Shown: one piece after another, positions 9,946 through 18,883 of the stretch
Layout: each line of letters opens with the position of its first letter
Position numbering within the stretch: position 1 is the first letter of the stretch
Assembly (NCBI GenBank): GCA_964567755.1
Contig: CAZMNW010000040.1
Coordinates: 44,741 to 108,740, forward strand
Length of the DNA: 64,000 nt
DNA from: DASRJW01 sp964567755
GTDB taxonomy: Bacteria; Krumholzibacteriota; Krumholzibacteriia; G020349025
Reading direction: 5' to 3'
Position numbers and translations under genes: made by a program
Notes under the pieces: model-generated
The model's database searches: none
Told to the model about the DNA's origin: nothing
The model's input: only the letters and a program-made list of their open reading frames with translations

Positions 9946-10842
9946 ATGGCGGACCAACCAGTCGAGAAGACGGCCGAGGATCTGCCTCCCTGGACGCCCG
10001 GGCCACTCGAACGCCCGCTGGCAGCGCTGGATCTGGAAACGACGGGGACACAGCCGCACTTGGATCGCATCGTCGAGATCGCCGTCATCAAAATCCTGCC
10101 GGATGGTCGCAGCGAAACGCGCTCGCGGCGCGTGAATCCCGGCATGCCGATCCCGCCTGAGGCCACTCGGGTGCATGGAATCCGCGATCTCGACGTGGCA
10201 GGAGAACCCCCATTCAATCAGATCGCGGCCAGCCTGGCCGAGTTTCTCGCGGGGTGTGACCTCGTGGGCTTCAACCTGGTGAAGTTTGACCTGCCGCTTC
10301 TGCGGCGCGAGTTCGAACGCGCCGGCATGGAGCTCTCGCTCGCGGGTCGCCGCGTGATCGACGCCAAGACGATCTATCACCTGAAGGAGCCGCGGCACCT
10401 CTCGGCGGCGCACCAGTTCTATTGTGGCAAGGCGCTCGTCGATGCACACACGGCAGAGGCCGACGCGCGCGCCGCCTATAATGTTCTCGTCGGCCAGCTG
10501 CAGCGGTACCCCGATCTGCCCAGGTCGCTCGACGCGTTGCACCGACTCTGCAACCCTGTCGACGTCGTGGACGCCGATGGCAAACTGGTGTGGCAGGGAG
10601 ACGACGCGGTCTTCAATTTCGGGAAAATGCGAGGACGAGCGCTCCGCGTCGTCCTGGCGGTAGATCGCAACTACTTGCAGTACCTGGTGGACGGCGATTT
10701 TCCAGCAGATTTCAAGCGCATCCTGGCCGCGGCTCTACAAGGGCGGCTGCCGCAGCGAGACCCGAGCGCAATTTCTGGCATCGTCGATGACAAGAAAGAT
10801 CCGGTGCAAACGCACTTGCCATTTCCCTGGAGCCGCCCATGA
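9946..10842 (+). CDS. DnaQ-like 3'-5' exonuclease (exonuclease X type)
   Basis: A 298-aa DEDDh-family exonuclease. The active-site acids are seen in LDLETTG (ExoI), GFNLVKFDLPLL (ExoII Asp) and DAHTAEADA (ExoIII His and Asp). The C-terminal third has the pattern NFGKMRGRAL...YLQYLVDGDFP, which matches the DUF3820-like tail found on exonuclease X-type proteins rather than on the DNA polymerase epsilon subunit. It is therefore more likely a repair or housekeeping nuclease than the replicative proofreader. It stands alone, divergent from the S9 peptidase, with the OppF-like gene following after 37 bp. Confidence 0.88.
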   Translation: MADQPVEKTAEDLPPWTPGPLERPLAALDLETTGTQPHLDRIVEIAVIKILPDGRSETRSRRVNPGMPIPPEATRVHGIRDLDVAGEPPFNQIAASLAEFLAGCDLVGFNLVKFDLPLLRREFERAGMELSLAGRRVIDAKTIYHLKEPRHLSAAHQFYCGKALVDAHTAEADARAAYNVLVGQLQRYPDLPRSLDALHRLCNPVDVVDADGKLVWQGDDAVFNFGKMRGRALRVVLAVDRNYLQYLVDGDFPADFKRILAAALQGRLPQRDPSAISGIVDDKKDPVQTHLPFPWSRP

Positions 10843-10879
10843 ACGGCGGGGCCCGACGAGCAACACGACCGGTGTGCGC

Positions 10880-11908
10880 ATGAGCGAAGTCCTGGTCAAG
10901 GTGCGTGGGTTGCAGGTGCACTTCCCGGTGCGCCGGAGCCTGCTCACCAACCGTCCCCAAGGGCTCGTGCGCGCGGTCGACGGCGTGGATCTCGACATCC
11001 ACAAGGGCGAAACTCTGGGCCTCGTCGGCGAATCCGGATGCGGCAAATCCAGCACCGGCCGGGCCATCTTGCAGCTCGTCCGGCCCACGGCCGGCAGCGT
11101 CGTGTTCAAGGATGTCGAGCTCACGCAGCTGCGTGGCGCTGCGATGCGGCGCATGCGCCGCAGCATGCAAATCGTCTTCCAGAATCCGTATTCATCGCTC
11201 AACCCGCGCATGACCGTGGGGTCGATCATTGCCGAGCCATTGCAAGTGCATGGCTTGGCGCGCGGACGCGCCTTGCAGGCACGCGTGCGCGAGCTGCTCG
11301 AGGTCGTGGGCCTCGATCCGTCGCACTTGCGCCGCTTCCCGCACGAATTCTCCGGTGGCCAGCGCCAGCGTGTCGGCATTGCCCGCGCCATCGCGTTGCA
11401 ACCCGAGTTCATCGTCGCCGACGAACCGATCTCGGCGCTCGACGTTTCCATCCAGGCGCAGATTCTGAATCTGTTGCAAGACTTGCAGGAGAAGTTCGGT
11501 CTCACTTATCTCTTCATCGCCCACGATCTCGCGGCGGTGCGACACATCAGCACCCGCATCGCGGTCATGTATCTGGGCAAGATCGTCGAGTTGGCGGAAG
11601 CGGAACAACTGACTGCGCGCCCCTTGCATCCGTACACGCAGGCGCTCATCTCCGCCGTCCCGGTCCCCGACCCGGAGATCGAGCGCACGCGCCAGCGAAT
11701 CGTCCTGCAGGGAGATGTCCCGAGCCCGGTCAACCCGCCATCCGGCTGTCGATTCCGCACCCGCTGCATGTGGGCCTTCGCTCGTTGCGCGAGCGAAGAG
11801 CCGGCGTTGCGCGAGTGGGAAGACGGCCGAGCCGTCGCCTGCCACTTGTTGGAAGATGCCAACCCGCCGCATCTGCGCGGCGCGAACGTACCCGCGATCA
11901 GTGTTTGA
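10880..11908 (+). CDS. Oligopeptide/dipeptide ABC transporter ATPase (OppF/DppF family)
   Basis: A 342-aa ATP-binding subunit of the peptide/nickel importer class. Motifs: Walker A GESGCGKSS, Q-loop VFQNPYSSLNPR (diagnostic of the OppD/OppF family), signature FSGGQRQRVGIARA, Walker B FIVADEPISALD and H-loop IAHDL. The C-terminal oligopeptide-transporter domain with the conserved Cys-rich FRTRC...C pattern is present. The ATG at 10880 fits the family start; an upstream in-frame extension to 10787 would read into the exonuclease end. No OppA, B, C or D gene is nearby, so it is an orphan subunit here and its partners must be elsewhere. Confidence 0.92.
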   Translation: MSEVLVKVRGLQVHFPVRRSLLTNRPQGLVRAVDGVDLDIHKGETLGLVGESGCGKSSTGRAILQLVRPTAGSVVFKDVELTQLRGAAMRRMRRSMQIVFQNPYSSLNPRMTVGSIIAEPLQVHGLARGRALQARVRELLEVVGLDPSHLRRFPHEFSGGQRQRVGIARAIALQPEFIVADEPISALDVSIQAQILNLLQDLQEKFGLTYLFIAHDLAAVRHISTRIAVMYLGKIVELAEAEQLTARPLHPYTQALISAVPVPDPEIERTRQRIVLQGDVPSPVNPPSGCRFRTRCMWAFARCASEEPALREWEDGRAVACHLLEDANPPHLRGANVPAISV

Positions 11909-11925
11909 ACACGTGGTGCATTTGA

Positions 11926-12603
11926 TCAGAACCGCAGGCCGAGTCGCACCGGGATGAAATGCGTCGACGAGCCCACGGTGTTGGCCACGTGGTAGGTGGC
12001 GTCGACGGTGAGGCTCATCCTTGGCGAGAGCGGCGTGCGCACACCGAGGCCAATGAGCGTGCCGAAGGCCGTGTCGTTCAACGACATCGTCACGGGGTCG
12101 GCAGCGACGTCTGCCTCGAGGGCATCGGAACCGGGGCCGCTGGCGGTGAGGTCCGTGGTGCCAAACGTGTAGACGCCGAATCCTGCGCGCACGTAGGGCT
12201 TCACTACCCCCCACTCGACAAGATCGAGTTCGGCGATGACACTCACGGGCAGGACCCAAAGATCGCGACCCCCGGTGCTCACATTCGGGTATGCGTCGCG
12301 AATCGATGAATCGTACGCTTCTGTGTCGAGCGGGTGGCGCATGTAGCTCACATCAACCCCGAGTGCCAGCACGGGTGCGGCTTTCCACAGCAGCGCCGCG
12401 CCCAGGGTGAATCCAGTGCTCCACGTGTCGACGGCGCCTGTTTGGCTGGGAAAGCTGGCACCCCCTTCGAATTCGAGAATCTGTCCGGTTGGTAGGGCGT
12501 TCGCCGTCACCGCAAGACTCGACACGAGACAGAACGCAGCCACCATGGCTCGGAGGCGAGTGCGGGCCGGAACCCTGTTTCGGCCTCGTGCTGCGTCGCG
12601 CAT
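11926..12603 (-). CDS. Outer-membrane beta-barrel protein (opacity/OmpW-like fold)
   Basis: A 225-aa exported barrel. A basic N-terminus and hydrophobic segment (AMVAAFCLVSSLAVTANA) form the signal peptide. The mature part alternates strands typical of 8-stranded barrels, ending in a strand ending with LGLRF (terminal Phe, a Bam-recognition feature). The start at ATG 12603 has AAGGA about five bases upstream. Its 3' end is convergent with the OppF gene with only 17 bp between the stops. No function beyond membrane protein can be assigned. Confidence 0.8.
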   Translation of the reverse strand: MRDAARGRNRVPARTRLRAMVAAFCLVSSLAVTANALPTGQILEFEGGASFPSQTGAVDTWSTGFTLGAALLWKAAPVLALGVDVSYMRHPLDTEAYDSSIRDAYPNVSTGGRDLWVLPVSVIAELDLVEWGVVKPYVRAGFGVYTFGTTDLTASGPGSDALEADVAADPVTMSLNDTAFGTLIGLGVRTPLSPRMSLTVDATYHVANTVGSSTHFIPVRLGLRF

Positions 12604-12824
12604 CGCATCCTTCCCCTCGTGTCCTGCGGCCGATCCTGGCCCTGGGCGCGTTCGGCGGCAATCGCCCCCAGCTCGGTGACATCTTCGCACCCACCGACTC
12701 GAGCCGGCAAGCCAATGGGGAGTTGTCATCCCCCCGGCGGCCACTGCACATTCAGGGGGTGGCGAAGCCGTCGCCGCAAGGGCGACGCCCCGTCGCCGGG
12801 ACTTTTTCCGAAGGCAGGCGCGCA

Positions 12825-13613
12825 ATGGCAGGATCGCACTCAGTCACGTACCCCAGAATCCACGTGCGGCATGAGAACGACGAGCAGGTATTGTGGGTCA
12901 CACTCGATGCGCCTGCGGGCAATGTCCTCGACCTCGAGATGGTCGGGAGCTTGCGCAGCATGCTCGCGGGCCCGGCGCGTCAACCTCACGTAAAGGCGAT
13001 CGTCTTCTCCGGCACCGGTGCACACTTTTCCTATGGCGCGAGCATCGAAGAACATCTCCCCGACAAGGTCGGTTCGTTGCTGCCAGCATTCCACGGTTTG
13101 TTTCGTGATCTCCTGGATGTCGCGCGGCCAACGCTCGCCATCGTCCGCGGCCGCTGCCTCGGCGGCGGGCTCGAGCTCGCATCGTTCTGCAACTGGGTGT
13201 TCGCTGCTCCCGACGCCCAGCTCGGCGTGCCCGAGGTGACGTTGGGCGTGTTCCCGCCGCTCGCGGCGCTGATCTTGCGCGAGCGTGTCGGGCGGCCGTT
13301 GGCCGAGGATCTTTGCCTCACCGGACGCATCGTGGGAGCGGAGGAAGCGCGCTCGATCGGTCTCGCCGATCACGTGAGCGAGGATCCCGAGGCCGCCGCG
13401 CGCCAGTGGATCGCGCGACACCTGCTGCCGAAGAGCGCCGTCGCGCTGCATTTCACCGCCCGCGCCGTGCGCGAGCCACTGCGCGCGCGCCTCCTCGTCG
13501 ACCTGGATGCGCTCGAGCGCTTGTACCTGCAGGAGCTGATGCAGCGCGCCGATCCGCGTGAAGGAATTCGCGCCTGGATCGAGAAACGCCCGCCGCGGTG
13601 GACGAACGACTGA
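12825..13613 (+). CDS. Enoyl-CoA hydratase family, cyclohexa-1,5-dienecarbonyl-CoA hydratase-like
   Basis: A 262-aa crotonase. Family features: the first oxyanion motif in GAHFSYGASIEEH, and the second with RCLGGGLELASFCNW, which supplies an active-site glutamate. The combination HFSYGAS-EEH with the AFHGLF helix and GVFPPLAA is, from memory, characteristic of cyclohexa-1,5-diene-1-carbonyl-CoA hydratases (Dch/BadK-like) of anaerobic benzoyl-CoA degradation, rather than beta-oxidation hydratases. No other benzoyl-CoA gene lies in the window, so the pathway role is uncertain. The ATG at 12825 gives the family-length protein; it is divergent from the barrel gene at 12603. Confidence 0.82.
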   Translation: MAGSHSVTYPRIHVRHENDEQVLWVTLDAPAGNVLDLEMVGSLRSMLAGPARQPHVKAIVFSGTGAHFSYGASIEEHLPDKVGSLLPAFHGLFRDLLDVARPTLAIVRGRCLGGGLELASFCNWVFAAPDAQLGVPEVTLGVFPPLAALILRERVGRPLAEDLCLTGRIVGAEEARSIGLADHVSEDPEAAARQWIARHLLPKSAVALHFTARAVREPLRARLLVDLDALERLYLQELMQRADPREGIRAWIEKRPPRWTND

Positions 13614-13757
13614 ACTACGACACGCCCGCTGTTTGTACCGGTGCGCGCTTGCACCCCTGGAGCGCGCGGTCGCGAGTCTGTATCATGCAAGGCCAAATGC
13701 GACTTGCAGCCGTGGTGGTCTGACCGACTGCCGCGACGGAATCACAGCGGAGGAATC

Positions 13758-15581
13758 ATGCGCGGCTGGCAGCGAGGCACTCAAGTTCTTGTTTTCTGCG
13801 TTTTCATGGCGCAGCCACTGCGCTCCTTCGGCGAGGCAGCCCCGGTTTTTCTCGACGGCTTCTTCACCGATTGGACCGGCGCTGTCGAGCACGTGGATCC
13901 CGCCGGCGACAACGGCTCGTCGGGTATCGATTTCCGTGACGTGGACCTGGCCAACGACGGCGACAACTTATTTCTCCGTTTTCAGATCGGCGTCGAGCGT
14001 GGATTACAGGTCACCAACAATATCGAGCTGTATCTGGACACGGATCTCAACGCATCGACGGGCCTCGTGGTCGGAAACATCGGCGCCGAGCTGCAATGGC
14101 AGTTTGGTGCGCTTGTTGGACGCTTCTATCGCAGCAACGGCACCAATGTCCAGATCCGCCAAGACGATCTCCGGCTGCGCCAGCTGCCGTCCATCACGTC
14201 GACGGTGTTCGAGGTCTCCATTGGGCGCGATGTGCGCCCCGACGGCACGAACTCGTTATTTCCGGGTACATCCATGCGTGTGGTTCTGCGCGATGTGGGC
14301 GCAAGCGGCGACCGAGCTCCGAACACGGGTCTCACTCTCACCTATACCTTCGATACCACTCCCGTGTTGCCTCCCGATCCGATCTCCTTGGCGCGGGTGA
14401 ACAGCACCGACGTGCGTGTCGTCACTTGGAATGTGCGCGACATCGAAGGCACGACGAATGGGTTCAATTCGATGGTGACGCCAAGCGCCGACCGCATTTT
14501 CTCCGCTCTCGACCCCCAAATCGTCAGCTTCCAGGAAATCTACAACGCGACCCCGGCACAGACGGCGGCGCTCCTCGAGAGTTTCCTGCCTTCGGGTGTG
14601 GGCCAGGCATGGCACGCTGCCGAGGTCAACGACTGCATCGTCGTCAGCCGCTTCCCAATCCTGTCGCAGTGGGCCATCGATCTCAATCTCGCCGTGCTTT
14701 TGGATGCCGATGTGGTTCTCGATCACGACATTCTGCTCGTCGATGCGCACTTGCCCTGCTGCACGAACGATGTCGGTCGACAGGACGAAGCGGATGCCAT
14801 CATGGCGTTCTTTCGTGACGCCATGACTGCGGGCGGCACCGTCACCGTCCCGAATGGCACCCTGTTCATGATCACGGGGGATCTAAACCTCGTCGGCTTT
14901 GCGCAACAGCTCGTCACCTTGCAAAGCGGCGATATCGTCGACAACGGCACCTTCGGACCCGACTTCGCGCCGGATTGGGACGGTACGGCTCTCGCCGATG
15001 TCGTCTCGAGTCAGACGGAACATCGCTTCGCCTATACCTGGAGGAGCGACGGCTCGACATTCGCTCCAGGCCGGCTCGATTTCGTCATCCACAGCGACAG
15101 CGCCGTGCGCCTCGAACGTCACTTCAGCCTCTACACACCGGAGATGTCGCCAGCGCAGCTCGCGGCCTTCGGCCTGCAAGCGAACGACGTGACCACGGTC
15201 TCCGATCATTTGCCGCACGTGGCGGATTTCCGCCGCCTGTGGACGAGTGCTGCGGAAGATGTCACGGGCAGGTCGGGCGGTGTGAGCATCACCAGCCTAT
15301 CCAGCTCGGCGCGCGGCAGTGTGCGTTTCGCCGTGACGCTGGAGCAACCGGCGCATCTGCGCGTGCAAGTGTTCGATGTGCGCGGTGCCCTGGTCACGAC
15401 GTTGCACGACGACGGGCCGGGCGTCTCCGCTGCAGGCGATCGGGTTTTCGCTTGGGACGGCGGAAGCGGGCAGGGCACGGTGGCGGCGAGCGGCACGTAC
15501 TTCGTGCGTATCGTCGCAGCCCCACTCGCAGCGGGCGTACGCGCGCAGTCGGCTGCGGCGAAAGTCGTCCTCCTCAAGTGA
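13758..15581 (+). CDS. Secreted endonuclease/exonuclease/phosphatase-fold protein with FlgD-like tail
   Basis: A 607-aa exported protein. The start ATG 13758 has GGAGG directly upstream, and a signal peptide follows. Domain order: an N-terminal DOMON/CBM9-like sandwich (about residues 25-160, with FLDGFFTDWTG and ELYLDTDLN), then an endonuclease/exonuclease/phosphatase domain (about 210-500) with WNVRDIE, FQEIY, DAHLP, ITGDLNLVG, LDFVIHS and SDHLPHVAD, the catalytic Asn, Glu, Asp and His motifs. The last 90 residues are a FlgD-Ig-like segment with VQVFDVRGALV and SGTYFVRIVA, common at the C-termini of secreted proteins in FCB-related phyla, probably for surface anchoring or sorting. Substrate could be nucleic acid or a phosphoester. 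Confidence 0.87.
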   Translation: MRGWQRGTQVLVFCVFMAQPLRSFGEAAPVFLDGFFTDWTGAVEHVDPAGDNGSSGIDFRDVDLANDGDNLFLRFQIGVERGLQVTNNIELYLDTDLNASTGLVVGNIGAELQWQFGALVGRFYRSNGTNVQIRQDDLRLRQLPSITSTVFEVSIGRDVRPDGTNSLFPGTSMRVVLRDVGASGDRAPNTGLTLTYTFDTTPVLPPDPISLARVNSTDVRVVTWNVRDIEGTTNGFNSMVTPSADRIFSALDPQIVSFQEIYNATPAQTAALLESFLPSGVGQAWHAAEVNDCIVVSRFPILSQWAIDLNLAVLLDADVVLDHDILLVDAHLPCCTNDVGRQDEADAIMAFFRDAMTAGGTVTVPNGTLFMITGDLNLVGFAQQLVTLQSGDIVDNGTFGPDFAPDWDGTALADVVSSQTEHRFAYTWRSDGSTFAPGRLDFVIHSDSAVRLERHFSLYTPEMSPAQLAAFGLQANDVTTVSDHLPHVADFRRLWTSAAEDVTGRSGGVSITSLSSSARGSVRFAVTLEQPAHLRVQVFDVRGALVTTLHDDGPGVSAAGDRVFAWDGGSGQGTVAASGTYFVRIVAAPLAAGVRAQSAAAKVVLLK

Positions 15582-15627
15582 ACGTGTCAGGGGAAATCGT
15601 AGCGGCCGCTTTCGGAAGGAGGGAATC

Positions 15628-15915
15628 GTGATCGCCCAATCTTTGTCGACGTTCTTGCTACGCAATGTCTCCATGATGTTGAGCGCGTGCAGCTTTCTGC
15701 TAGCTCTCGTTTCGATCCAACTCGGCCGGCGGCTAAACTACATCGAGCATCTCCCGATGTTCAACTCGATGGCCGCGGTCATTCTCGCGCTGGTTTGTGC
15801 CGGTTTCGTCGCGGCGCTGGGGGCGCTGGTGAAAACGCAGGCCAAGAGTCCTTCTTCGTGGCTCGCTGTGGCGCTTGCGCTCGTGATCCTGGCGTCCTAT
15901 CTCTTCGACGATTGA
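15628..15915 (+). CDS. Small hypothetical membrane protein
   Basis: A 95-aa protein starting at GTG 15628, supported by a very strong ribosome site (GGAAGGAGG, about four bases upstream). It has three hydrophobic segments (about residues 14-30, 48-68 and 75-90) and a short polar C-terminus ending in Asp-Asp. No conserved motif or family is recognised. It follows the secreted nuclease-fold gene by 46 bp and probably shares its transcript. Its 3' end converges with the protease-hydrolase fusion gene after 77 bp. Confidence 0.7.
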   Translation: MIAQSLSTFLLRNVSMMLSACSFLLALVSIQLGRRLNYIEHLPMFNSMAAVILALVCAGFVAALGALVKTQAKSPSSWLAVALALVILASYLFDD

Positions 15916-15992
15916 AACGACGGCGGAGGCGGACTCACCCGGCGAAACGGACCCGTCAAGCGGGCCGGGCGAAGCCGAATCTCTCGCGGGGC

Positions 15993-17891
15993 TCATCTCG
16001 AGCGCGGCATGCGGCCCTTGATATTGGCGAGGATCGAGCGCAGGGTTGCGCTGTCGTTATCGAAATCGCCATGTGTCGTGCTGCCGCTTTGTCGCGAGGG
16101 TGCCGGCCATGCATGCACGAACCGCCGCACGTCGCGCAGACGCGGCCGGCGAACAGCCTCGTCGAAGAACGTTTCCATGCCTTGAATCGCGGTGCGTGTT
16201 CCGCCCTCGAACGCTTCGGACACGAGGTAGAGGAGCGAGCGTCCATAGCCGAACAGCGGCCCGCAAGTGGGGTCTCTGGCTTCGGCTTCGGCGCTCAGAT
16301 GGTACTGGTGGTACTCGCGTACCTGTCGCGCACGAAGACACGGCAGCAACGTGGCCTCGAACACGTCCGTGCGCACCGCTGGGGCCATGAAATGGACCGT
16401 CTCGAACCGCCATCCCAAACGCACCAGAGCAGCGAGCAGATGGCAGTGCAAGATCGAGCCCGCCGAATGGCCAATCAAGTGCAAGCGCACGCGAGACGGC
16501 GCGAACTCGGGCACGGACAGGCCGAGATCGAAGAGCTGATGCACGCCGCTCGTCGGCAGCTTGCCAATCGCATGCGCGTTCTGTTTCATCTCGTCCCAAA
16601 GCACCGTCCCGGGCCCGGCGAGAGTCCGTTCCAATCGCGTGTTCCACCATTTCGACACCGCATCGCGCCAGCCGCTCGTGGTGCGCGGCGTGTCCTCGAG
16701 CGCGTCGGCGACACGGTTCCGCAGTGTCGACAGAACGTCGGTCTCCCACATGAGGAAGACCGGGAAGATCTGAGCGTTGTACAGCGCCGGGATCCAGCGT
16801 GCTGCCGCTTCGGACGCCGCCTTCTCGCCCGTGAGACCGCCATGCGCGTAGAGCGCCACGTCCACCGTGGCACGCTTGCCGCGCTTCCACAGGCGGCGCG
16901 CGGAGTCGAAGTGGGTCTCGAGCAGGGCTTGGAGATCGCCGCGCAGGGTTCGGAACTTGCCGCTGCGGCTCAGGTCGCCGTTGTTTTCCATATTGACGAT
17001 GAAGGGCGCGATCTCACGCTGGCAAAGGATGGGTTCGCTCGCGAGCGTGACGCGGCCACGCGCATCCGTGCGCAGTGACGGACTGGAGGAGATGGCCTGA
17101 TGTTGCTCGGTGTTGACGCCGAGTTGCGCCACCCAGCAGTCCATGGCGTGATCCAACCAATCGGAGTACGCGAGCGTGGCGAAACCACCATCGCCCCAGC
17201 TAGTTCCCCAGGAGTTGAGAACGCGGAAGCCGCGTGCGTCGTAGCCGACGATGACGAATGCATGGCCGCCGTCAGCGGGTGTCGTGTCACGCGGTGGCAC
17301 GCGCCAGTCCTTGCGCTCGGCGGCACGCAGATCGAACCCTTCCGACCAGCCCGCGTGACAGACGGCGCTGGCGTAGAGCACGCCGGCCTCGTTCAAGGCG
17401 GCATGCATGTCGGTCACGGAACGTGGATCGACGCGATAGTAAGCCCCCAGCGGCCGGCGCGCGGCATCTTGCCACCAGTCGCGGCTCGGATCGGGGTGTG
17501 CGTCAGGCATGCCGAGCTCGGTCCACAGCGCCTGTGCGGAGGCGCCGTGCCGGTACCAGCCTTTCATCGCGCCGCGCAGGCTCGAACCCACGTCGGCGTG
17601 CGCGCCGGGAAACTCATCGTAGCGCCGGGCCATGGAGTAGAGCATGAACGGTGACACAACGGCATTGGCCTCGCGCTTCGATCTGCGCAAGACATAGTTC
17701 ACGATGTTGGCGAGCGCGAAGCCCGTGCAAGCCGACGTCTCGCCCTGATCGAGAACCGGGAGCCGAACGGTGTCGCTGGCGTCGAAGCGTGTGGGTGGCG
17801 CGGCGGCGATCGCGGGCCGATACGGGCGATCGCGCAGATCGAGTCGGTCGGGTACGACAGGGCGCAATCTCTGGTGTGGACGCGTCGTCAT
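15993..17891 (-). CDS. Papain-like C1 protease fused to an alpha/beta hydrolase
   Basis: A 632-aa two-domain protein without a clear signal peptide. The N-terminal half (about residues 15-260) is a C1A papain-like peptidase with oxyanion Gln49 (VLDQG), Cys55 in SACTGFA, His210 in GGHAFVIVGYD and Asn226 in NSWGTSWGDGGF. The C-terminal half (about 285-632) has an alpha/beta hydrolase core with strand-turn VALYAHGGLTGEK (347-356) and the lipase-type nucleophile elbow LIGHSAGS (Ser476). Both catalytic centres look intact, although the Asp/His of the hydrolase cannot be pinned with certainty. The gene stands alone between a convergent small membrane protein and a long upstream gap. Role unknown; possibilities include effector, toxin or envelope-processing enzyme. 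Confidence 0.85.
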   Translation of the reverse strand: MTTRPHQRLRPVVPDRLDLRDRPYRPAIAAAPPTRFDASDTVRLPVLDQGETSACTGFALANIVNYVLRRSKREANAVVSPFMLYSMARRYDEFPGAHADVGSSLRGAMKGWYRHGASAQALWTELGMPDAHPDPSRDWWQDAARRPLGAYYRVDPRSVTDMHAALNEAGVLYASAVCHAGWSEGFDLRAAERKDWRVPPRDTTPADGGHAFVIVGYDARGFRVLNSWGTSWGDGGFATLAYSDWLDHAMDCWVAQLGVNTEQHQAISSSPSLRTDARGRVTLASEPILCQREIAPFIVNMENNGDLSRSGKFRTLRGDLQALLETHFDSARRLWKRGKRATVDVALYAHGGLTGEKAASEAAARWIPALYNAQIFPVFLMWETDVLSTLRNRVADALEDTPRTTSGWRDAVSKWWNTRLERTLAGPGTVLWDEMKQNAHAIGKLPTSGVHQLFDLGLSVPEFAPSRVRLHLIGHSAGSILHCHLLAALVRLGWRFETVHFMAPAVRTDVFEATLLPCLRARQVREYHQYHLSAEAEARDPTCGPLFGYGRSLLYLVSEAFEGGTRTAIQGMETFFDEAVRRPRLRDVRRFVHAWPAPSRQSGSTTHGDFDNDSATLRSILANIKGRMPRSR

Positions 17892-18280
17892 GGTGCGCGG
17901 AGTCTAGCACCGATGCGACACCCTCCGCCGCAGTCGGGTTGCTCGAGGTCTGCCGGCACGCGGCGTGGCTGGCTTGATCTGCAGATGCTGCGATCGACTG
18001 TTGAGTGCTGTGCGAATTCCATCACCAGCAGGGGGAGCACGGGACCTTGGCGCGTTGCAGGGGTCGAGCACCGCTGGATGTCCTCTGGCGGCTCGGTAAG
18101 CTGGGGGCTGGACTCGTGGTGGCGGAATGAGGGAGGGTCGGCAGGCCGCGGTCGCGAAGGAACTTCCGAGTCGATCCCACGCCGCAGCGCCCGTGATCCG
18201 GTATGCTGGCGCATCCGACCCTCGCGTGGGTTCGTGTACGTCGCGGTGGCAATGCAACCTTCTTCTGAAGGACCGAGCCA
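17892..18280. other. Intergenic gap (389 bp), divergent
   Basis: Between the divergent protease-hydrolase and DinB-like genes. No ORF with a convincing start and composition, no RNA gene and no repeat was found. It must hold the promoters of both flanking genes. A TATGCT element near 18202 could be a -10 hexamer for the downstream gene, but no good -35 is seen. Confidence 0.5.
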
Positions 18281-18808
18281 GTGAGTTTCGACACGCAGAA
18301 GGCTTTGGAGATCCTGACTCGGACTCCGCGGGCGCTCACGGATTTGCTCTTGGGCCTTTCCCCGGAATGGGTGGTGGGGAACGAAGGCCCTGACACGTGG
18401 AGCGTCGCAGACATCGTCGGTCATTTGATCCACGGCGAGGAAACCGATTGGATTCCCAGAGCACGGATCATTCTCGAACATGGAGAAACGAGGCCCTTCG
18501 ATCCGTTCGATCGGACCGCGCAGTTCGTACGCTTCCATGGCTGGACTCTCGAAGCGCTGCTGACGCGTTTCGCCGAGGCCCGGGTGGAAAGTCTCGTGAC
18601 CCTCGAGAGCTGGCGGTTGAAACCGGAGCAGCTGGCCTTGCGCGGCAGGCATCCGGAGCTCGGCGTGGTGACTCTCGGGCAACTCCTCGCCACGTGGGCG
18701 GTGCACGACCTCGGTCACATCGCACAGATCGCGCGCGTCATGGCCAAGCAGTCCGGGGATGCGACTGGAGCGTGGAAGGCCTATCTCCCGGTGCTGACCC
18801 GACGCTGA
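18281..18808 (+). CDS. DinB-like superfamily protein (YfiT/DinB_2)
   Basis: A 175-aa four-helix-bundle protein of the DinB/YfiT superfamily. Metal-binding histidines are placed as usual in the family: one in IVGHLIHGE (helix 2, about residue 50), and a pair in the last helices in AVHDLGHIAQIARVMA. Family members are metal-dependent, often thiol- or damage-related enzymes, but most lack a defined substrate, so no function is proposed. The start GTG 18281 gives a family-like N-terminus. It is a single-gene unit before the broken deacetylase gene. Confidence 0.82.
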   Translation: MSFDTQKALEILTRTPRALTDLLLGLSPEWVVGNEGPDTWSVADIVGHLIHGEETDWIPRARIILEHGETRPFDPFDRTAQFVRFHGWTLEALLTRFAEARVESLVTLESWRLKPEQLALRGRHPELGVVTLGQLLATWAVHDLGHIAQIARVMAKQSGDATGAWKAYLPVLTRR

Positions 18809-18883
18809 ACGCACAACCTCGGCACAGGCGCGATATCGGTGTCGCCACACGCATCGATTCGACAACCATTTGGCGGTAGGTGC

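Noticed and set aside
10787..10879. Upstream extension of the OppF-type ATPase
   Set aside because: Would overlap the exonuclease end and adds residues with no family similarity.
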